Part shown: positions 55,451 through 64,000 of the stretch, one piece after another | How positions within the stretch are numbered: position 1 is the stretch's first letter | Layout of the letters: every line of letters starts with the position of its first letter | Assembly (NCBI RefSeq): GCF_003478335.1 | Contig: NZ_QUFB01000003.1 | Location: 1 to 64,000 of the forward strand | DNA: 64,000 nucleotides | Direction of reading: 5' to 3' | Origin: Clostridium sp. AM49-4BH | GTDB lineage: Bacteria; Bacillota; Clostridia; Lachnospirales; Lachnospiraceae | Translations under genes and position numbers: made by a program | The notes under the pieces: generated by a model | Told to the model about the DNA's origin: nothing | Databases searched by the model: none | The model's input: only the letters and a program-made list of their open reading frames with translations

Positions 55451-57337
55451 TTACCACATAATTACTTTTGCTTTAATCTTCTTTGCTACTGCACGTATCC
55501 ACTTTTTGTCAGAACTGCGTAACTTCTTGTTAATAATAATCCGGCGCGGCGTATATTGTTTCATGACAAATTTATAACCATTGGCCAATTGCCGTTTCTT
55601 CATTGCGCTGCTCAACCGTTTCCACGCAGATATATCCACAGTCTTTACTTGATTTATATTGTATCCACCTAAGTAATGCTCATAAGTAAAAATCCCACTT
55701 TCTTCAGCATTTGTTATTGGGTCAGAGCTAAAGCGTTTATCTTGTATTTTATACTCATATCTCCAGTCCGCTTTTTTTACTTTCGGATAAACCACTTTAC
55801 CAATATTACTATTATAAATCGATAAATAGAGCAGATTTTTATTGCCCTTAAAATCTAAAGATTTCGCCTTGGTTCCCCTTATCGTAACTGCATATAACTT
55901 AGGACATTTTTTGACTGACAATTTTTTCACTTTACCGCCTCGGTACTGCAGGTGTTTCAAGCTTTTACTCTTGAGTGATAAATCTGTCGTTCCGCGATTT
56001 ATAATACCAAGTTCTTCAAGCTTTGTACACTTGTTGATATTACACTTGGTCGTACAATTACCAACATAAAGTTTTTTTAATTTTGTCAATCCTGATACAT
56101 CTATAGACTTTATTTTAGTCCCATATAAATGTAATTCCTGCAAAGTTTTAACTCTTACATGTTTTTTGGGATTTTTAAGCCGCACTGTCTTAATAGAACC
56201 AGCGCCACTTCCATATACCGCTTTTAACTTTTTCATCATCGATAAATCAAGTGTAGTAAATTTTGTCTTTTTATAGACTTCCCGATATTTCGTGTAAAAC
56301 TGCTGTCTGTCTCCCACATATAACGTTTCTAATGTATTTTTCAATGGGCTAACATCCAGTTTCTTCAACGGACAATTAATGATAGAAAGTGTGGTCAGTG
56401 TTTTGTTGGATACTTCTTTCAAATTCAAAGATGTAATATAACAATTTGATATTGACAAACTAACAATCCCGGTATTCTTCAAAGGTGATAACATTAATTT
56501 TTTGATCGGACAATTGTCAATATCTAACACATTCAATTTTGTTTTGCGAAGAGGTGCCATATCCAATTTACTAATTTTAGTTTTTTCAATTTCCAATCGA
56601 TGTATTGTTATTCCCGACAAAAAGGATAAATTCATGTCTGTTACCTTTTTACCACTAATGAATAACGTTTCAATGTCTTGAAAGCCATCTAACGTACCAG
56701 ATTTTCCAACATTTGTATCATACAAATAAATGTACTTCGCCTTCGGAAAACATTTTCCTAAAGAATAACTTTTTGTCGAGATATTTCCAGTGATATCTAT
56801 TTCTTTAATGTTTGGCGCATACATTTTGCATACTACTTCTCCAGTTTTTAATATTTCATTTTCAAAAGAAATATCCAACGCTTCTAATGTATTAGATTCT
56901 CCACTAAGTTCAATTGATTTAGTTCCAAAAGAAACAATCGACAATTGCTTTACATGAGGAAAACATTGGAATAAATTAGATGCTTTATAATTCCAATATA
57001 TTTCCTTTCCATTGACCTTACAGCCCAATTGCAGTCGAACTTTGGTGATTTTTCGGAAATTCTGCATTCCTGTAAAATCTATTAAATGGCTTCCATCTAC
57101 CCCATATGCAGCTGCCGTATACCAATCCCATAATGCATAATCAACTATATTTCTTTCTTCATCAGACAAAACACCATCTTTATTGACGTCTTGTTCTTGT
57201 GCAAATTTGCGTACACATGAATCTGGAAATGTTGCTTCATCTATAGTTACTGTTGATGCATTTGCATGAATTTCCGGTAGATACAAAATTCCCAATGTAA
57301 TTATCATACATGCCAATATTGTTTTTAGTTTATTCAT
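55451..57337 (-). CDS. secreted leucine-rich-repeat protein with an EF-hand-like calcium loop
   Basis: 628 aa from the ATG at 57337 (GGAGGAGATC upstream), with a signal peptide (1-26). Next comes TFPDSCVRKFAQEQDVNKDGVLSDEERN, an EF-hand-like loop found at the start of many Lachnospiraceae LRR surface proteins. About twenty irregular LRRs follow (LEALDISF, LNVLDIDNCPIKKL, VSLSISNCYITSL, LTTLSIINCPLKKLDVSPLKNT), then a lysine-rich C-terminus. One calcium loop only, so it is not a full dockerin. Presumed surface protein-protein interaction role. Confidence 0.8.
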   Translation of the reverse strand: MNKLKTILACMIITLGILYLPEIHANASTVTIDEATFPDSCVRKFAQEQDVNKDGVLSDEERNIVDYALWDWYTAAAYGVDGSHLIDFTGMQNFRKITKVRLQLGCKVNGKEIYWNYKASNLFQCFPHVKQLSIVSFGTKSIELSGESNTLEALDISFENEILKTGEVVCKMYAPNIKEIDITGNISTKSYSLGKCFPKAKYIYLYDTNVGKSGTLDGFQDIETLFISGKKVTDMNLSFLSGITIHRLEIEKTKISKLDMAPLRKTKLNVLDIDNCPIKKLMLSPLKNTGIVSLSISNCYITSLNLKEVSNKTLTTLSIINCPLKKLDVSPLKNTLETLYVGDRQQFYTKYREVYKKTKFTTLDLSMMKKLKAVYGSGAGSIKTVRLKNPKKHVRVKTLQELHLYGTKIKSIDVSGLTKLKKLYVGNCTTKCNINKCTKLEELGIINRGTTDLSLKSKSLKHLQYRGGKVKKLSVKKCPKLYAVTIRGTKAKSLDFKGNKNLLYLSIYNSNIGKVVYPKVKKADWRYEYKIQDKRFSSDPITNAEESGIFTYEHYLGGYNINQVKTVDISAWKRLSSAMKKRQLANGYKFVMKQYTPRRIIINKKLRSSDKKWIRAVAKKIKAKVIMW

Positions 57338-57380
57338 AAGATCTCCTCCCATTCTACCATCATAGCACTAAATTTCTTTG

Positions 57381-57461
57381 TTACATTTCCAGTACACCAT
57401 ACATTTCTGCTTGCGTCAACGACCTTGGGGCGATCTTAATAATTCTTAAGAATTTGGACAT
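57381..57461 (-). other. 26-codon protein-like frame upstream of the LRR gene
   Basis: An ATG at 57461 opens MSKFLRIIKIAPRSLTQAEM... and stops at 57381. It reads like a small basic protein but lacks a ribosome site, so coding is doubtful. It lies between the met terminator and the LRR gene. Confidence 0.2.
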
Positions 57462-57523
57462 ACTCGTTATTCTTGCGACAAAGCATCTCGTAGGATACTG
57501 CCATGTCAGATAACTTTCCAAAA

Positions 57524-57564
57524 AAATAGCCTTTTGCCTGCACAAAACAGGCAAAAGACTATTT
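57524..57564 (-). terminator. terminator of the metNIQ operon
   Basis: AAATAG-CTTTTGCCTG pairs with CAGGCAAAAG-CTATTT (one bulge/mismatch), followed on the minus strand by a seven-T run. It lies 40 bp after the stop at 57604. Confidence 0.85.
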
Positions 57565-57603
57565 CCTTATTAACAATTTCTTATGAGTTTTTAGAGGATC
57601 TGA

Positions 57604-58437
57604 TTAGCCCGCAAATGGGATAACTGCTCCATCATATTTGTCTTCGATAAACTTCTTAATCTCATCAGATTTTAATACCTTTACCAAAGCTTTGATCGCA
57701 TCGCTGTTTTCATTACCTTCCTTGACACCAATGATATTTACATAAGTCTTAGCAGCCTCAGAATCGGACTTCTCATATGCTAAAGCATCTTTGCCAACGC
57801 TGTATCCTGCCTCTAATGCATAGTTACCGTTTAATACTACATAAGCAACCTCATCTTTTACTTTGGATACCTGTGCTGCTTCAAGCTCCTGGAATTTTAA
57901 TTTCTTAGGATTGTCTTTAATGTCGTTGATGGTTGCTGTCAGGCTTGCACCGTCTTTAAGAGTCAATAAACCATTATCCTGCAAAAGTAATAATGCTCTC
58001 GCTTCGTTTGTTGTATCGTTTGGAATTGCAATGGTATCACCCTCTGCAACATCTTCGAGCTTTGTCTTAGTTCCACCGTAAATTCCAAATGGCTCATAGT
58101 GAATATCGCCGGCATCAACGATATGAGTACCATTCTCTTTGTTAAACTGCTCCATGTATGGCTTATGTTCTACATAGTTGGCATCAAATTCTCCACTCTC
58201 TACTACGTTATTTGGCTGTACATAATCATCAAATACTGTAACTTTCAGATCATATCCCTGTTTCTTTAAGGTCTTAGCTGCCTCTGCCAAGATCTCAGAA
58301 TGTGGTGTCTGTGATGCAGCTACTGTAATTGTTTTGCTGTCTGCTTTGTTATCGTCTTTCTTTGCATTACCGCAGCCTGTTACCAAACCTGCTGCCAATG
58401 TCAACGCTAATGTCAATGCTACTACTTTCTTCTTCAT
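57604..58437 (-). CDS. metQ: methionine ABC transporter substrate-binding lipoprotein
   Basis: 277 aa from the ATG at 58437 after GGAGG. The lipoprotein signal ends LAAGLVTG-C. NlpA/MetQ family motifs are VAASQTPHSEILAEA, FDDYVQPNNVVESGEFDANYVEHKPYM, AIPNDTTNEARALLLLQDNGLL and VVLNGNYALEAG. It binds methionine outside the membrane and delivers it to MetI/MetN. Third gene of metN-metI-metQ, 57 bp after metI, with a strong terminator behind it. Confidence 0.95.
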   Translation of the reverse strand: MKKKVVALTLALTLAAGLVTGCGNAKKDDNKADSKTITVAASQTPHSEILAEAAKTLKKQGYDLKVTVFDDYVQPNNVVESGEFDANYVEHKPYMEQFNKENGTHIVDAGDIHYEPFGIYGGTKTKLEDVAEGDTIAIPNDTTNEARALLLLQDNGLLTLKDGASLTATINDIKDNPKKLKFQELEAAQVSKVKDEVAYVVLNGNYALEAGYSVGKDALAYEKSDSEAAKTYVNIIGVKEGNENSDAIKALVKVLKSDEIKKFIEDKYDGAVIPFAG

Positions 58438-58494
58438 AATTAAATTTCCTCCAATTCTTTTTGTGTTCCAATCTTTCAATACGAAAGCTGGTAT

Positions 58495-59160
58495 TTATTT
58501 TCTTCGATCAAGCTTTGCAGAGATCAACATTCCAATTCCCTGCAAAATTTGAACGAGGACAATCAAAATAACGATCGTTACGATCATGATATCCGGCTGA
58601 TAACGATAATAACCATACCGAATTGCGATATTTCCCAGACCGCCGCCTCCGACAGCGCCTGCCATTGCGGAGTATCCAAGGATTGTGCCAAGTGCGATCG
58701 TCACACCGACGATCAAGGATGTTCTTGCTTCTACGAGCAATACTTTCCAAATGATCGTAAAGATGCCGGCGCCCATGCTCTGAGCAGCCTCGATCACGCC
58801 ATGATCTACTTCCTTGAGCGATGATTCCACCATACGTCCAATAAAAGGAGCGGCAGCAATAACCAGTGGTACGACTGTAGCCGAAGAGCCATAAGACTGC
58901 CCCACGATAAATCTGGTAAGCGGAATCACTAATATCAACAAAATAATAAACGGTATACTTCGCAGTACATTCGAAATCACATCCAGCACACGATATACAA
59001 CCGGCTGTGGTCTGATTCCGGTTTTGTCGGTAACCGCAAGAGCGATTCCCAGTGGAAGTCCAAGCACATATCCCATAAAGGTTGACGCTAAGGTCATGTA
59101 CAGCGTTTCCCAAATACCATTAATGATCATCTCCTGAACAACTGCATCAAAGTGAAACAT
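58495..59160 (-). CDS. metI: methionine ABC transporter permease
   Basis: 221 aa with five to six membrane helices. MetI-family signatures are TLYMTLASTFMGYVLGLPLGIAL, VLRSIPFIILLILVIPLTRFIVG, the EAA-loop region ARTSLIVGVTIALGTILGYSAMAG, and GAVGGGGLGNIAIRYGYYRYQPDIM. The start overlaps the end of metN by 14 bp, with AGGAGGTGG inside the metN end. Forms the methionine channel. Confidence 0.95.
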   Translation of the reverse strand: MFHFDAVVQEMIINGIWETLYMTLASTFMGYVLGLPLGIALAVTDKTGIRPQPVVYRVLDVISNVLRSIPFIILLILVIPLTRFIVGQSYGSSATVVPLVIAAAPFIGRMVESSLKEVDHGVIEAAQSMGAGIFTIIWKVLLVEARTSLIVGVTIALGTILGYSAMAGAVGGGGLGNIAIRYGYYRYQPDIMIVTIVILIVLVQILQGIGMLISAKLDRRK

Positions 59161-60151
59161 CTGCTTCCACCTCCTTTACCGTCAGCTTACAATCACGTAA
59201 ATATGTGATCATCTGCTTTGCAATATCTTCATCCTCCGGCAACTGCAAGATCATTTCTCCGGTTGCAATGCCGTTGATATCCTTGGTATCGGCATGCAAT
59301 ATATTAACCGGTGTCTTGTATCGAAGGATCATATTACCGATAACCGGTTCAAACGATGAATTTTCGCTAAAGACGATTCGCACCAGATGCTTTCCTTCCA
59401 TCTTTGGAACACTGGTATCTTCACCAAAAATCATCTTCTTAGCGGCCGCAGATTCCGGATTGGCAAATATCTTGGAAACACTTCCCGTCTCCACCAAATG
59501 TCCCTTTTCTAAGATTGCAACTTTATTACATATCTTTTGTACCACGGACATTTCATGGGTGATCAGCACGATCGTGATACCGTAATCATGGTTGATCTGC
59601 TGCAACAATTCCAAGATAGACTGTGTCGTCTGCGGATCCAAAGCACTCGTTGCCTCGTCGCAAAGCAGGATATCCGGATTATTCGCTAATGCTCTGGCAA
59701 TTGCCACACGCTGCTTCTGTCCACCGGACAATTGTCCCGGATATGCTTTTGCTTTATCAGCAAGTCCCACGATCTGAAGCAATTCCACAGCTCTCTTCTT
59801 TGCCTGTTTCTTGCTTACTCCGGCGATCACAAGTGGAAAGCAAATATTGTCCAACACATTCTTCTGCATCAACAGATTAAAATGCTGAAAGATCATTGCA
59901 ATCTTCTGTCTCTCTTTGCGAAGCTGTCTGCCTTTCAAAGTCGATAAATCTTTGCCATGAATCTTGACAACACCGGCGGTAGGTTTCTCTAAGTAATTAA
60001 GACATCGTACTAATGTACTCTTACCCGCACCGGACATACCGATAATTCCATAAATATCTCCACTTGCAATTTCCAAATTAATCTGGTCGAGTGCTTTGAC
60101 TTGATTACCAAAATCTTTCTCCACACCCTCAACCGTGATCAATGCATCCAT
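59147..60151 (-). CDS. metN: methionine ABC transporter ATP-binding protein
   Basis: 334 aa. Walker A GMSGAGKST (38-46), signature LSGGQKQR, Walker B ILLCDEATSALDP, H-loop ITHEM, then the C-terminal ACT-like NIL domain (about 260-334) that senses methionine and inhibits transport. The start at 60151 follows a perfect GGAGGTGAT; the 31 upstream codons of the longer frame are discarded because they cover the promoter. No SAM riboswitch lies in the 58-nt leader, which is unusual for Firmicutes met importers. Confidence 0.95.
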   Translation of the reverse strand: MDALITVEGVEKDFGNQVKALDQINLEIASGDIYGIIGMSGAGKSTLVRCLNYLEKPTAGVVKIHGKDLSTLKGRQLRKERQKIAMIFQHFNLLMQKNVLDNICFPLVIAGVSKKQAKKRAVELLQIVGLADKAKAYPGQLSGGQKQRVAIARALANNPDILLCDEATSALDPQTTQSILELLQQINHDYGITIVLITHEMSVVQKICNKVAILEKGHLVETGSVSKIFANPESAAAKKMIFGEDTSVPKMEGKHLVRIVFSENSSFEPVIGNMILRYKTPVNILHADTKDINGIATGEMILQLPEDEDIAKQMITYLRDCKLTVKEVEADVSL

Positions 60152-60215
60152 GGAAGTATCACCTCCTACGATTCTTTTCCTTGTTTTCATATCATTTATA
60201 TATGAATTGTATGTT

Positions 60216-60244
60216 ATAATATAGCAGTCACATCCATTTGTCAA
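60216..60244 (-). promoter_or_regulatory. metNIQ promoter
   Basis: On the minus strand a perfect TTGACA (60244-60239), 17 bp, TATTAT (60221-60216). The leader is about 58 nt, too short for an S-box riboswitch. Confidence 0.8.
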
Positions 60245-60265
60245 GAACTTTTTTCATTTTTTTTA

Positions 60266-60307
60266 CTCAAACTTCCCATACCTTACATCAGAGACTTGAA
60301 CAAATAA
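60266..60307. mobile_element. 42-bp internal-deletion remnant of the palindromic element
   Basis: The left terminus CTCAAACTTCCCATACC is fused directly to CATCAGAGACTTGAACAAATAAG, an internal block of the full elements (compare CATCAGAGACTTAACAAAATAAG in copy B). It sits immediately upstream of the met promoter. Confidence 0.6.
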
Positions 60308-60341
60308 GAGCCTGCACACGAATTCATTCGCGTGCAGGCTC
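60308..60341 (-). terminator. terminator of the opp operon end
   Basis: GAGCCTGCACACG pairs with CGCGTGCAGGCTC (one G-T pair) around 8 nt. On the minus strand TTATTTGTT follows. It lies 29 bp past the stop at 60370. Confidence 0.7.
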
Positions 60342-60369
60342 CATGTTCAAATACCATTACAGTTCGTTA

Positions 60370-60780
60370 TCAAGTTGCCGGATGCAGACAATTGTTCAAT
60401 AAATATTCCACATCATCTGCTGTTACTGCCAGCAGTTTATCCGGTGCATCGCTCAGCTCCAACACCATGACAAACCGCTCCCCACAGTCATTAAAGGTAA
60501 TACGTTTCAACACATTCTCTTCCTTATATCCTACGTACTTACTCTTGTTGATCTCGATCAGCTTATCATTCAATATGCCAAATCCATAGATCACTAACAT
60601 GGTAGAAAACTGAAAGGTCAAACGCTTTGCAAAGTCTGTATTGATATTAAACACAGCCTGCATCTCGGTAATACCACCACGATCTGTCATTGCGGTACCC
60701 GGTATGGTACGAAACTTGCCGGGCGTAAAATAATCAGATAACTTTACCAGTTCTAGATCATTTACTTTCTCTGTTGTCAT
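60370..60780 (-). CDS. unknown 136-aa protein at the end of the opp operon
   Basis: AAAGGAGGGG precedes the ATG. The protein is soluble with no signal (VKLSDYFTPGKFRTIPGTAM..., FSTMLVIYGFGILNDKLIEINKSKYVGY..., ITFNDCGERFVMVLELSDAPDKLLAVTADDVEYLLN). I do not recognise the family. It follows oppA by 45 bp on the same strand and precedes a terminator, so it is probably co-transcribed with the peptide importer. Confidence 0.7.
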   Translation of the reverse strand: MTTEKVNDLELVKLSDYFTPGKFRTIPGTAMTDRGGITEMQAVFNINTDFAKRLTFQFSTMLVIYGFGILNDKLIEINKSKYVGYKEENVLKRITFNDCGERFVMVLELSDAPDKLLAVTADDVEYLLNNCLHPAT

Positions 60781-60825
60781 TACACTCCCCTCCTTTATCT
60801 GGGATTCATCTCTGTAAGAGATGGC

Positions 60826-62448
60826 TTATTTCTTCGTTGTCTTATAGAAAAAAGTATAAGCGAGACCATCTGTATAATAACCTGTCAGAGATGGGTCGAT
60901 CAAGTCCTGATTGGATGGGCTGAATAATGGGCAGATAACCGTATCTTCGGATACTAAAATCTTTTCTGCTTCCATCAACTGTTTCTGACGGCTTGCCTCA
61001 TCTAGGTTCTTGTCAGATTCCTGAATCAGTTTATCATACTTCGCATTGCTCCACTTCACATCATTCTGTGCATTGCCGGTCTGGTACATCTTCAGCCAGC
61101 TGGTCGGATCATTGTAATCAGCGTACCACTGCATTCTTGCCATCTGCAGCTTACCGTTACGACGCTCATCAACGTATACTTCATATTCCATTGCCTCTAA
61201 TTTTACATCTACTCCCAGTTTCTTCCACTGTGCCTGCAATACCTGTGCTACGTTTGCCTCATAACTCATTGCCGGATAAGTATATGTGATCGTTGGAAGG
61301 TCCTTGCCATCTTTGTAACCGGCCTCTGCCAAAAGCTCTTTTGCCTTTGCGAGATCTTCATCTAACAGATCTCCCTGTGCTTCGCCCCATTTCTTGCCAT
61401 CGGCTTTGCTCTTGTAATTCTTGCCAACGAAACTGGTACCCGGCTCGCAAGCCGTACCAACGACTGCTGCAATATCTTTACGATTCAATGCCAGTGAAAA
61501 TGCCTGACGTACTTTAACATCATCAAATGGTTTTTCATTAATATTGAATAAGATATAGTTTGTCTGTGGAACCTCTCGGATCGACAAGTCATCTTTGCCT
61601 TCATAAGATTCTGCGATCTCACTAGGTGCACCCTGCAGGATGTTGATCTCACCTGTCTGATATGCCGATGCTTTTGCCTGATCGTCATCCATAAACTTAT
61701 CCGTAATCTTTAATACATTGGTGCTCTTTGCATCACGGTAATATTTATTCTTCTCAAAAGATACGTGATCTCCGTCCACATGCTCAGACAAATGATATGG
61801 TCCATTACCTAAGTTCTGTTCCGGATTCATATCCCAATCCTTATTATCATCTGTTGCATATTTGCAATTAGATGGCATATAGGTAGGCAGTTTACAAAGA
61901 TCTAAGAAGTAAGAACATGGCTCTTCTAATGTAAACTTAATCGTCTTGTCGTCGATACACTCGATGCCGACATCTTTGAAGTCGCATTTTCCATTAAAGC
62001 ACTTCTCTGCATTCTTAACAACGAACAAGAAGTCAACGTACCAAGAACCATTGTCCGGCTCAAGTGCTCTCTTCATCGTATTTTCGAAGTCAGCACTTGT
62101 AACATCCGATCCATCGGACCACTTCTCATCGTCTCTAATATAGAAAGTATACTCTGTCGCATCATCATTGACATCCCAATGATCTGCTGCCGCAGGTACG
62201 ATCTTGCCTTCCTTATCGTAGTTTACAAAACCTTCGTAACAGTTCGTCTGTACGCTGAAGTACTCGTAAGCAGCAGCTCCTGCAGGGTCATACTCACCAC
62301 TTTCCGGCTGTACCGCATTGATCAGTTCCGCAATTTCTCCTTTGTCATTGGTACTTGTTGCACTGTTTCCTCCACCACAGCCGGTAAGACTCCCTATCAC
62401 CATTGCCGCTGTAAGTAGTGCCGCCATAATTTTCTTTGTCTTTCTCAT
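60826..62448 (-). CDS. oppA: oligopeptide ABC transporter substrate-binding lipoprotein
   Basis: 540 aa from the ATG at 62448 after AAGGAGGG. The lipoprotein signal is MRKTKKIMAALLTAAMVIGSLTG-C. SBP_bac_5 family features are QTNCYEGFVNYDKEGKIVPAAADHWDV, YTFYIRDDEKWSDGSDVTSADF, FDDVKVRQAFSLALNRKDIA and ADYNDPTSWLKMY. It captures peptides outside the membrane for import by the Opp permeases (not in this window) and OppD/OppF. It lies 149 bp downstream of oppF; a TATAAT-like word there could mark an internal promoter. Confidence 0.92.
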   Translation of the reverse strand: MRKTKKIMAALLTAAMVIGSLTGCGGGNSATSTNDKGEIAELINAVQPESGEYDPAGAAAYEYFSVQTNCYEGFVNYDKEGKIVPAAADHWDVNDDATEYTFYIRDDEKWSDGSDVTSADFENTMKRALEPDNGSWYVDFLFVVKNAEKCFNGKCDFKDVGIECIDDKTIKFTLEEPCSYFLDLCKLPTYMPSNCKYATDDNKDWDMNPEQNLGNGPYHLSEHVDGDHVSFEKNKYYRDAKSTNVLKITDKFMDDDQAKASAYQTGEINILQGAPSEIAESYEGKDDLSIREVPQTNYILFNINEKPFDDVKVRQAFSLALNRKDIAAVVGTACEPGTSFVGKNYKSKADGKKWGEAQGDLLDEDLAKAKELLAEAGYKDGKDLPTITYTYPAMSYEANVAQVLQAQWKKLGVDVKLEAMEYEVYVDERRNGKLQMARMQWYADYNDPTSWLKMYQTGNAQNDVKWSNAKYDKLIQESDKNLDEASRQKQLMEAEKILVSEDTVICPLFSPSNQDLIDPSLTGYYTDGLAYTFFYKTTKK

Positions 62449-62597
62449 AAGCGTTCCCTCCTTGTGTCTCAAACATTGTGTCAGTTGCATTCCCATTTAC
62501 CCTAATCCATTCGCAGACAATGCACTTCGCACTATCTGATGCATGAGCGATGTTTCTAAAACATACTCATTATATCTAAAAGATCCTTAAAGATCTT

Positions 62598-63617
62598 TTA
62601 AGCAATAATTTGTTCAACAGTTTTGCCAACTGCCTTATACTGTGCCAAATTTTTTGGCGAATATAAGTTGCAGGCAACCTGTCTGTTATCATACATATAT
62701 GTGTCCGGTTTTTTGGACTTACATTCCTCGGTTGCGTACTTACATCTTCCCGCAAACGGACATCCTTTTGGCGGATTGATCGGACTTGGTACCTCGCCCT
62801 CCAGGATGATTCGTTTCTTTTCTTTGGCCATCTTTGGATCAGCAATCGGTGCTGCAGAAATAAGTGCTCTCGTATACGGATGCAATGGTTTCTTGTAAAC
62901 ATCATCGGATGATCCAAGCTCTACCATATTTCCCAAATACATAACACCGATTTTATGGCTGATATGATGTACCATTTCCAGATCATGGGCAATGAAAAGA
63001 TAGCTAAATCCTTTTTCACGCTGCAGCTTTTCAAGCAAGTTGATAACCTGTGCCTGAATTGATACATCCAACGCTGAGATCGGCTCATCACAAACGATAA
63101 ACTCCGGACGAAGTGCTAATGTTCTGGCAATACCGATACGCTGTCTCTGTCCACCGGAAAACTCATGTGGATATCGTCTGATGTGATCCGGTTTTAATCC
63201 AACTGTCTCGATCAACTCCTGTACGATAACTTTACGTTCGTGTGCGGTACCCATATTGTGAATGATCATTGGCTCTTCAATAATCTCTCCAACGGTAAAT
63301 CTTGGATTTAAGGATGCATAAGGATCCTGAAAGATCATCTGCATCTTTTTGCGATAAGGAAACATTTTACGGTTACTAAGCCCGGTAATGTCAACTCCAT
63401 CAAAAATAATCTGACCACTCGTTGGTTCATGTACCTTTAGGATCGTACGTCCCATGGAACTTTTACCGCAGCCGGATTCTCCGACAATACCGAGTGTCTC
63501 GCCACGTTCCAGCTTAAAAGAAACTCCATTCACCGCATGTACTTTTTGGCCGTGTGCTGCGGGAAAGTGCTTCGTTAAATTTTTTACCTCTAATAATGGT
63601 GTTGGTTCGTTACTCAT
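62598..63617 (-). CDS. oppF: oligopeptide ABC transporter ATP-binding protein OppF
   Basis: 339 aa. Walker A GESGCGKSS, signature FSGGQRQR, Walker B FIVCDEPISALDVS, H-loop IAHDLEMVHH, and the Opp-specific C-terminal cysteine motif CPFAGRCKYATEEC that binds an iron-sulfur cluster in this subfamily. The ATG at 63617 is preferred (GAGAGG 6 nt upstream) over 63623. It overlaps the oppD stop by 8 bp. Confidence 0.93.
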   Translation of the reverse strand: MSNEPTPLLEVKNLTKHFPAAHGQKVHAVNGVSFKLERGETLGIVGESGCGKSSMGRTILKVHEPTSGQIIFDGVDITGLSNRKMFPYRKKMQMIFQDPYASLNPRFTVGEIIEEPMIIHNMGTAHERKVIVQELIETVGLKPDHIRRYPHEFSGGQRQRIGIARTLALRPEFIVCDEPISALDVSIQAQVINLLEKLQREKGFSYLFIAHDLEMVHHISHKIGVMYLGNMVELGSSDDVYKKPLHPYTRALISAAPIADPKMAKEKKRIILEGEVPSPINPPKGCPFAGRCKYATEECKSKKPDTYMYDNRQVACNLYSPKNLAQYKAVGKTVEQIIA

Positions 63618-64000
63618 GTGCATCCTCTCCCTTCATCACTTCCTGCCAGCGCTCCTTGCAGTGAAGCCAGCATTTGCATTTATGTGTCTCGCCAAATTCT
63701 GTCACAAGCGGTGTTGCCTTTGTACAGATTTCCATTGCCTCGCTGCATCGGGAAGCAAACGGACACTGATCACCAAGTTTTAACAGATCCGGCGGTGTAC
63801 CGGGAATTGGCTTAAGTGGTTCTCTATGATCTGCATTGGAATTAGCAATACTATTTAACAGGCCTTTTGTATAAGGATGTTTTGGATCATAAAAGATTTC
63901 ATCCGTCGTTCCTTCTTCCATAATATTACCACCATACATAATACTGATACGGTCACATAAGGAAGCAACTACGCCAAGATCATGTGTTATGATAATAACA
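63610..64000 (-). CDS. oppD: oligopeptide ABC transporter ATP-binding protein OppD (3' part only)
   Basis: The reading frame continues past the window edge. The visible C-terminal 130 residues begin VIIITHDLGVVASLCDRISIMYGGNIMEEG (H-loop) and include HPYTKGLLNSI and the Cys motif CPFASRCSEAMEIC. The ATG at 63939 is internal, not the start. Partner ATPase of OppF. Confidence 0.92.
   Translation of the reverse strand, partial: VIIITHDLGVVASLCDRISIMYGGNIMEEGTTDEIFYDPKHPYTKGLLNSIANSNADHREPLKPIPGTPPDLLKLGDQCPFASRCSEAMEICTKATPLVTEFGETHKCKCWLHCKERWQEVMKGEDAHE

Noticed and set aside
55451..57337. Dockerin in the LRR protein
   Set aside because: Only one EF-hand-like loop (DVNKDGVLSDEE) is present, at the N-terminus; a dockerin needs two.
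1..64000. tRNA, rRNA, prophage or insertion-sequence transposase genes
   Set aside because: I saw no cloverleaf, ribosomal RNA segment, integrase, recombinase or transposase motif in any frame; the mobile elements here are non-autonomous.

Overview
The window looks like chromosomal DNA of a low-GC, Gram-positive gut anaerobe of the Lachnospiraceae type; the genus cannot be fixed from sequence alone. Pointers are strong AGGAGG ribosome sites, many lysine-rich secreted proteins with Big_2, InlB-type (Flg_new) and BspA-type LRR modules, an LCP/sugar-transferase envelope cluster, and diderm hallmarks nowhere in sight.

Layout. 1-7.6 kb (minus strand): start of a gene leaving the left edge, a histidine phosphatase, a serine-hydrolase-fold pseudoenzyme, an LTA-synthase-like protein and an HtrA protease. 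7.8-13 kb (plus): one promoter drives a polyprenyl-phosphate sugar transferase, an LCP ligase and a HAMP histidine kinase/response regulator pair, an envelope-polymer operon with its own sensor. 13-18.4 kb (minus): SulP anion transporter, then a zinc-ribbon Ser/Thr kinase translationally coupled to an unknown 488-aa protein. 18.7-27.4 kb (minus): two secreted proteins, one of about 2200 aa. 27.6-31.5 kb: a decaying AAA-ATPase/TOPRIM-like defence locus, a lipoprotein, a zinc-ribbon membrane protein and an unlisted 49-aa membrane peptide.

31.8-41.8 kb (minus) is the most interesting region: three consecutive genes each carry a cohesin-like module, one of them also a dockerin, directly downstream of a modular GH5 endoglucanase. 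An ECF sigma factor with a membrane anti-sigma-like protein (43.2-45.2 kb) and a CotH-kinase surface protein (45.5-48.7 kb) follow. This resembles a small cellulosome-like or cell-surface scaffold. 49-55.3 kb (plus): two bacterial-PH membrane proteins, a deoxyinosine-type glycosylase, an esterase, a chemoreceptor and a PilZ protein. 55.4-64 kb (minus): an LRR surface protein, the complete metNIQ methionine importer and most of an oligopeptide importer (oppA, oppF, partial oppD).

Two repeat families stand out. One is a 554-557 bp near-perfect palindrome with CTCAAAC/GTTTGAG ends, present in three full copies (two with 6-7 bp flanking direct repeats) plus deletion derivatives. The other is a 132-bp hairpin element lying just 3' of two surface-protein genes and preserving a 23-codon frame.

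Five genes (LCP, response regulator, giant surface protein, lipoprotein, chemoreceptor) are each broken by exactly one missing base in a short homopolymer. The uniform pattern suggests sequencing or assembly error rather than five pseudogenes, so the corrected spans are given.
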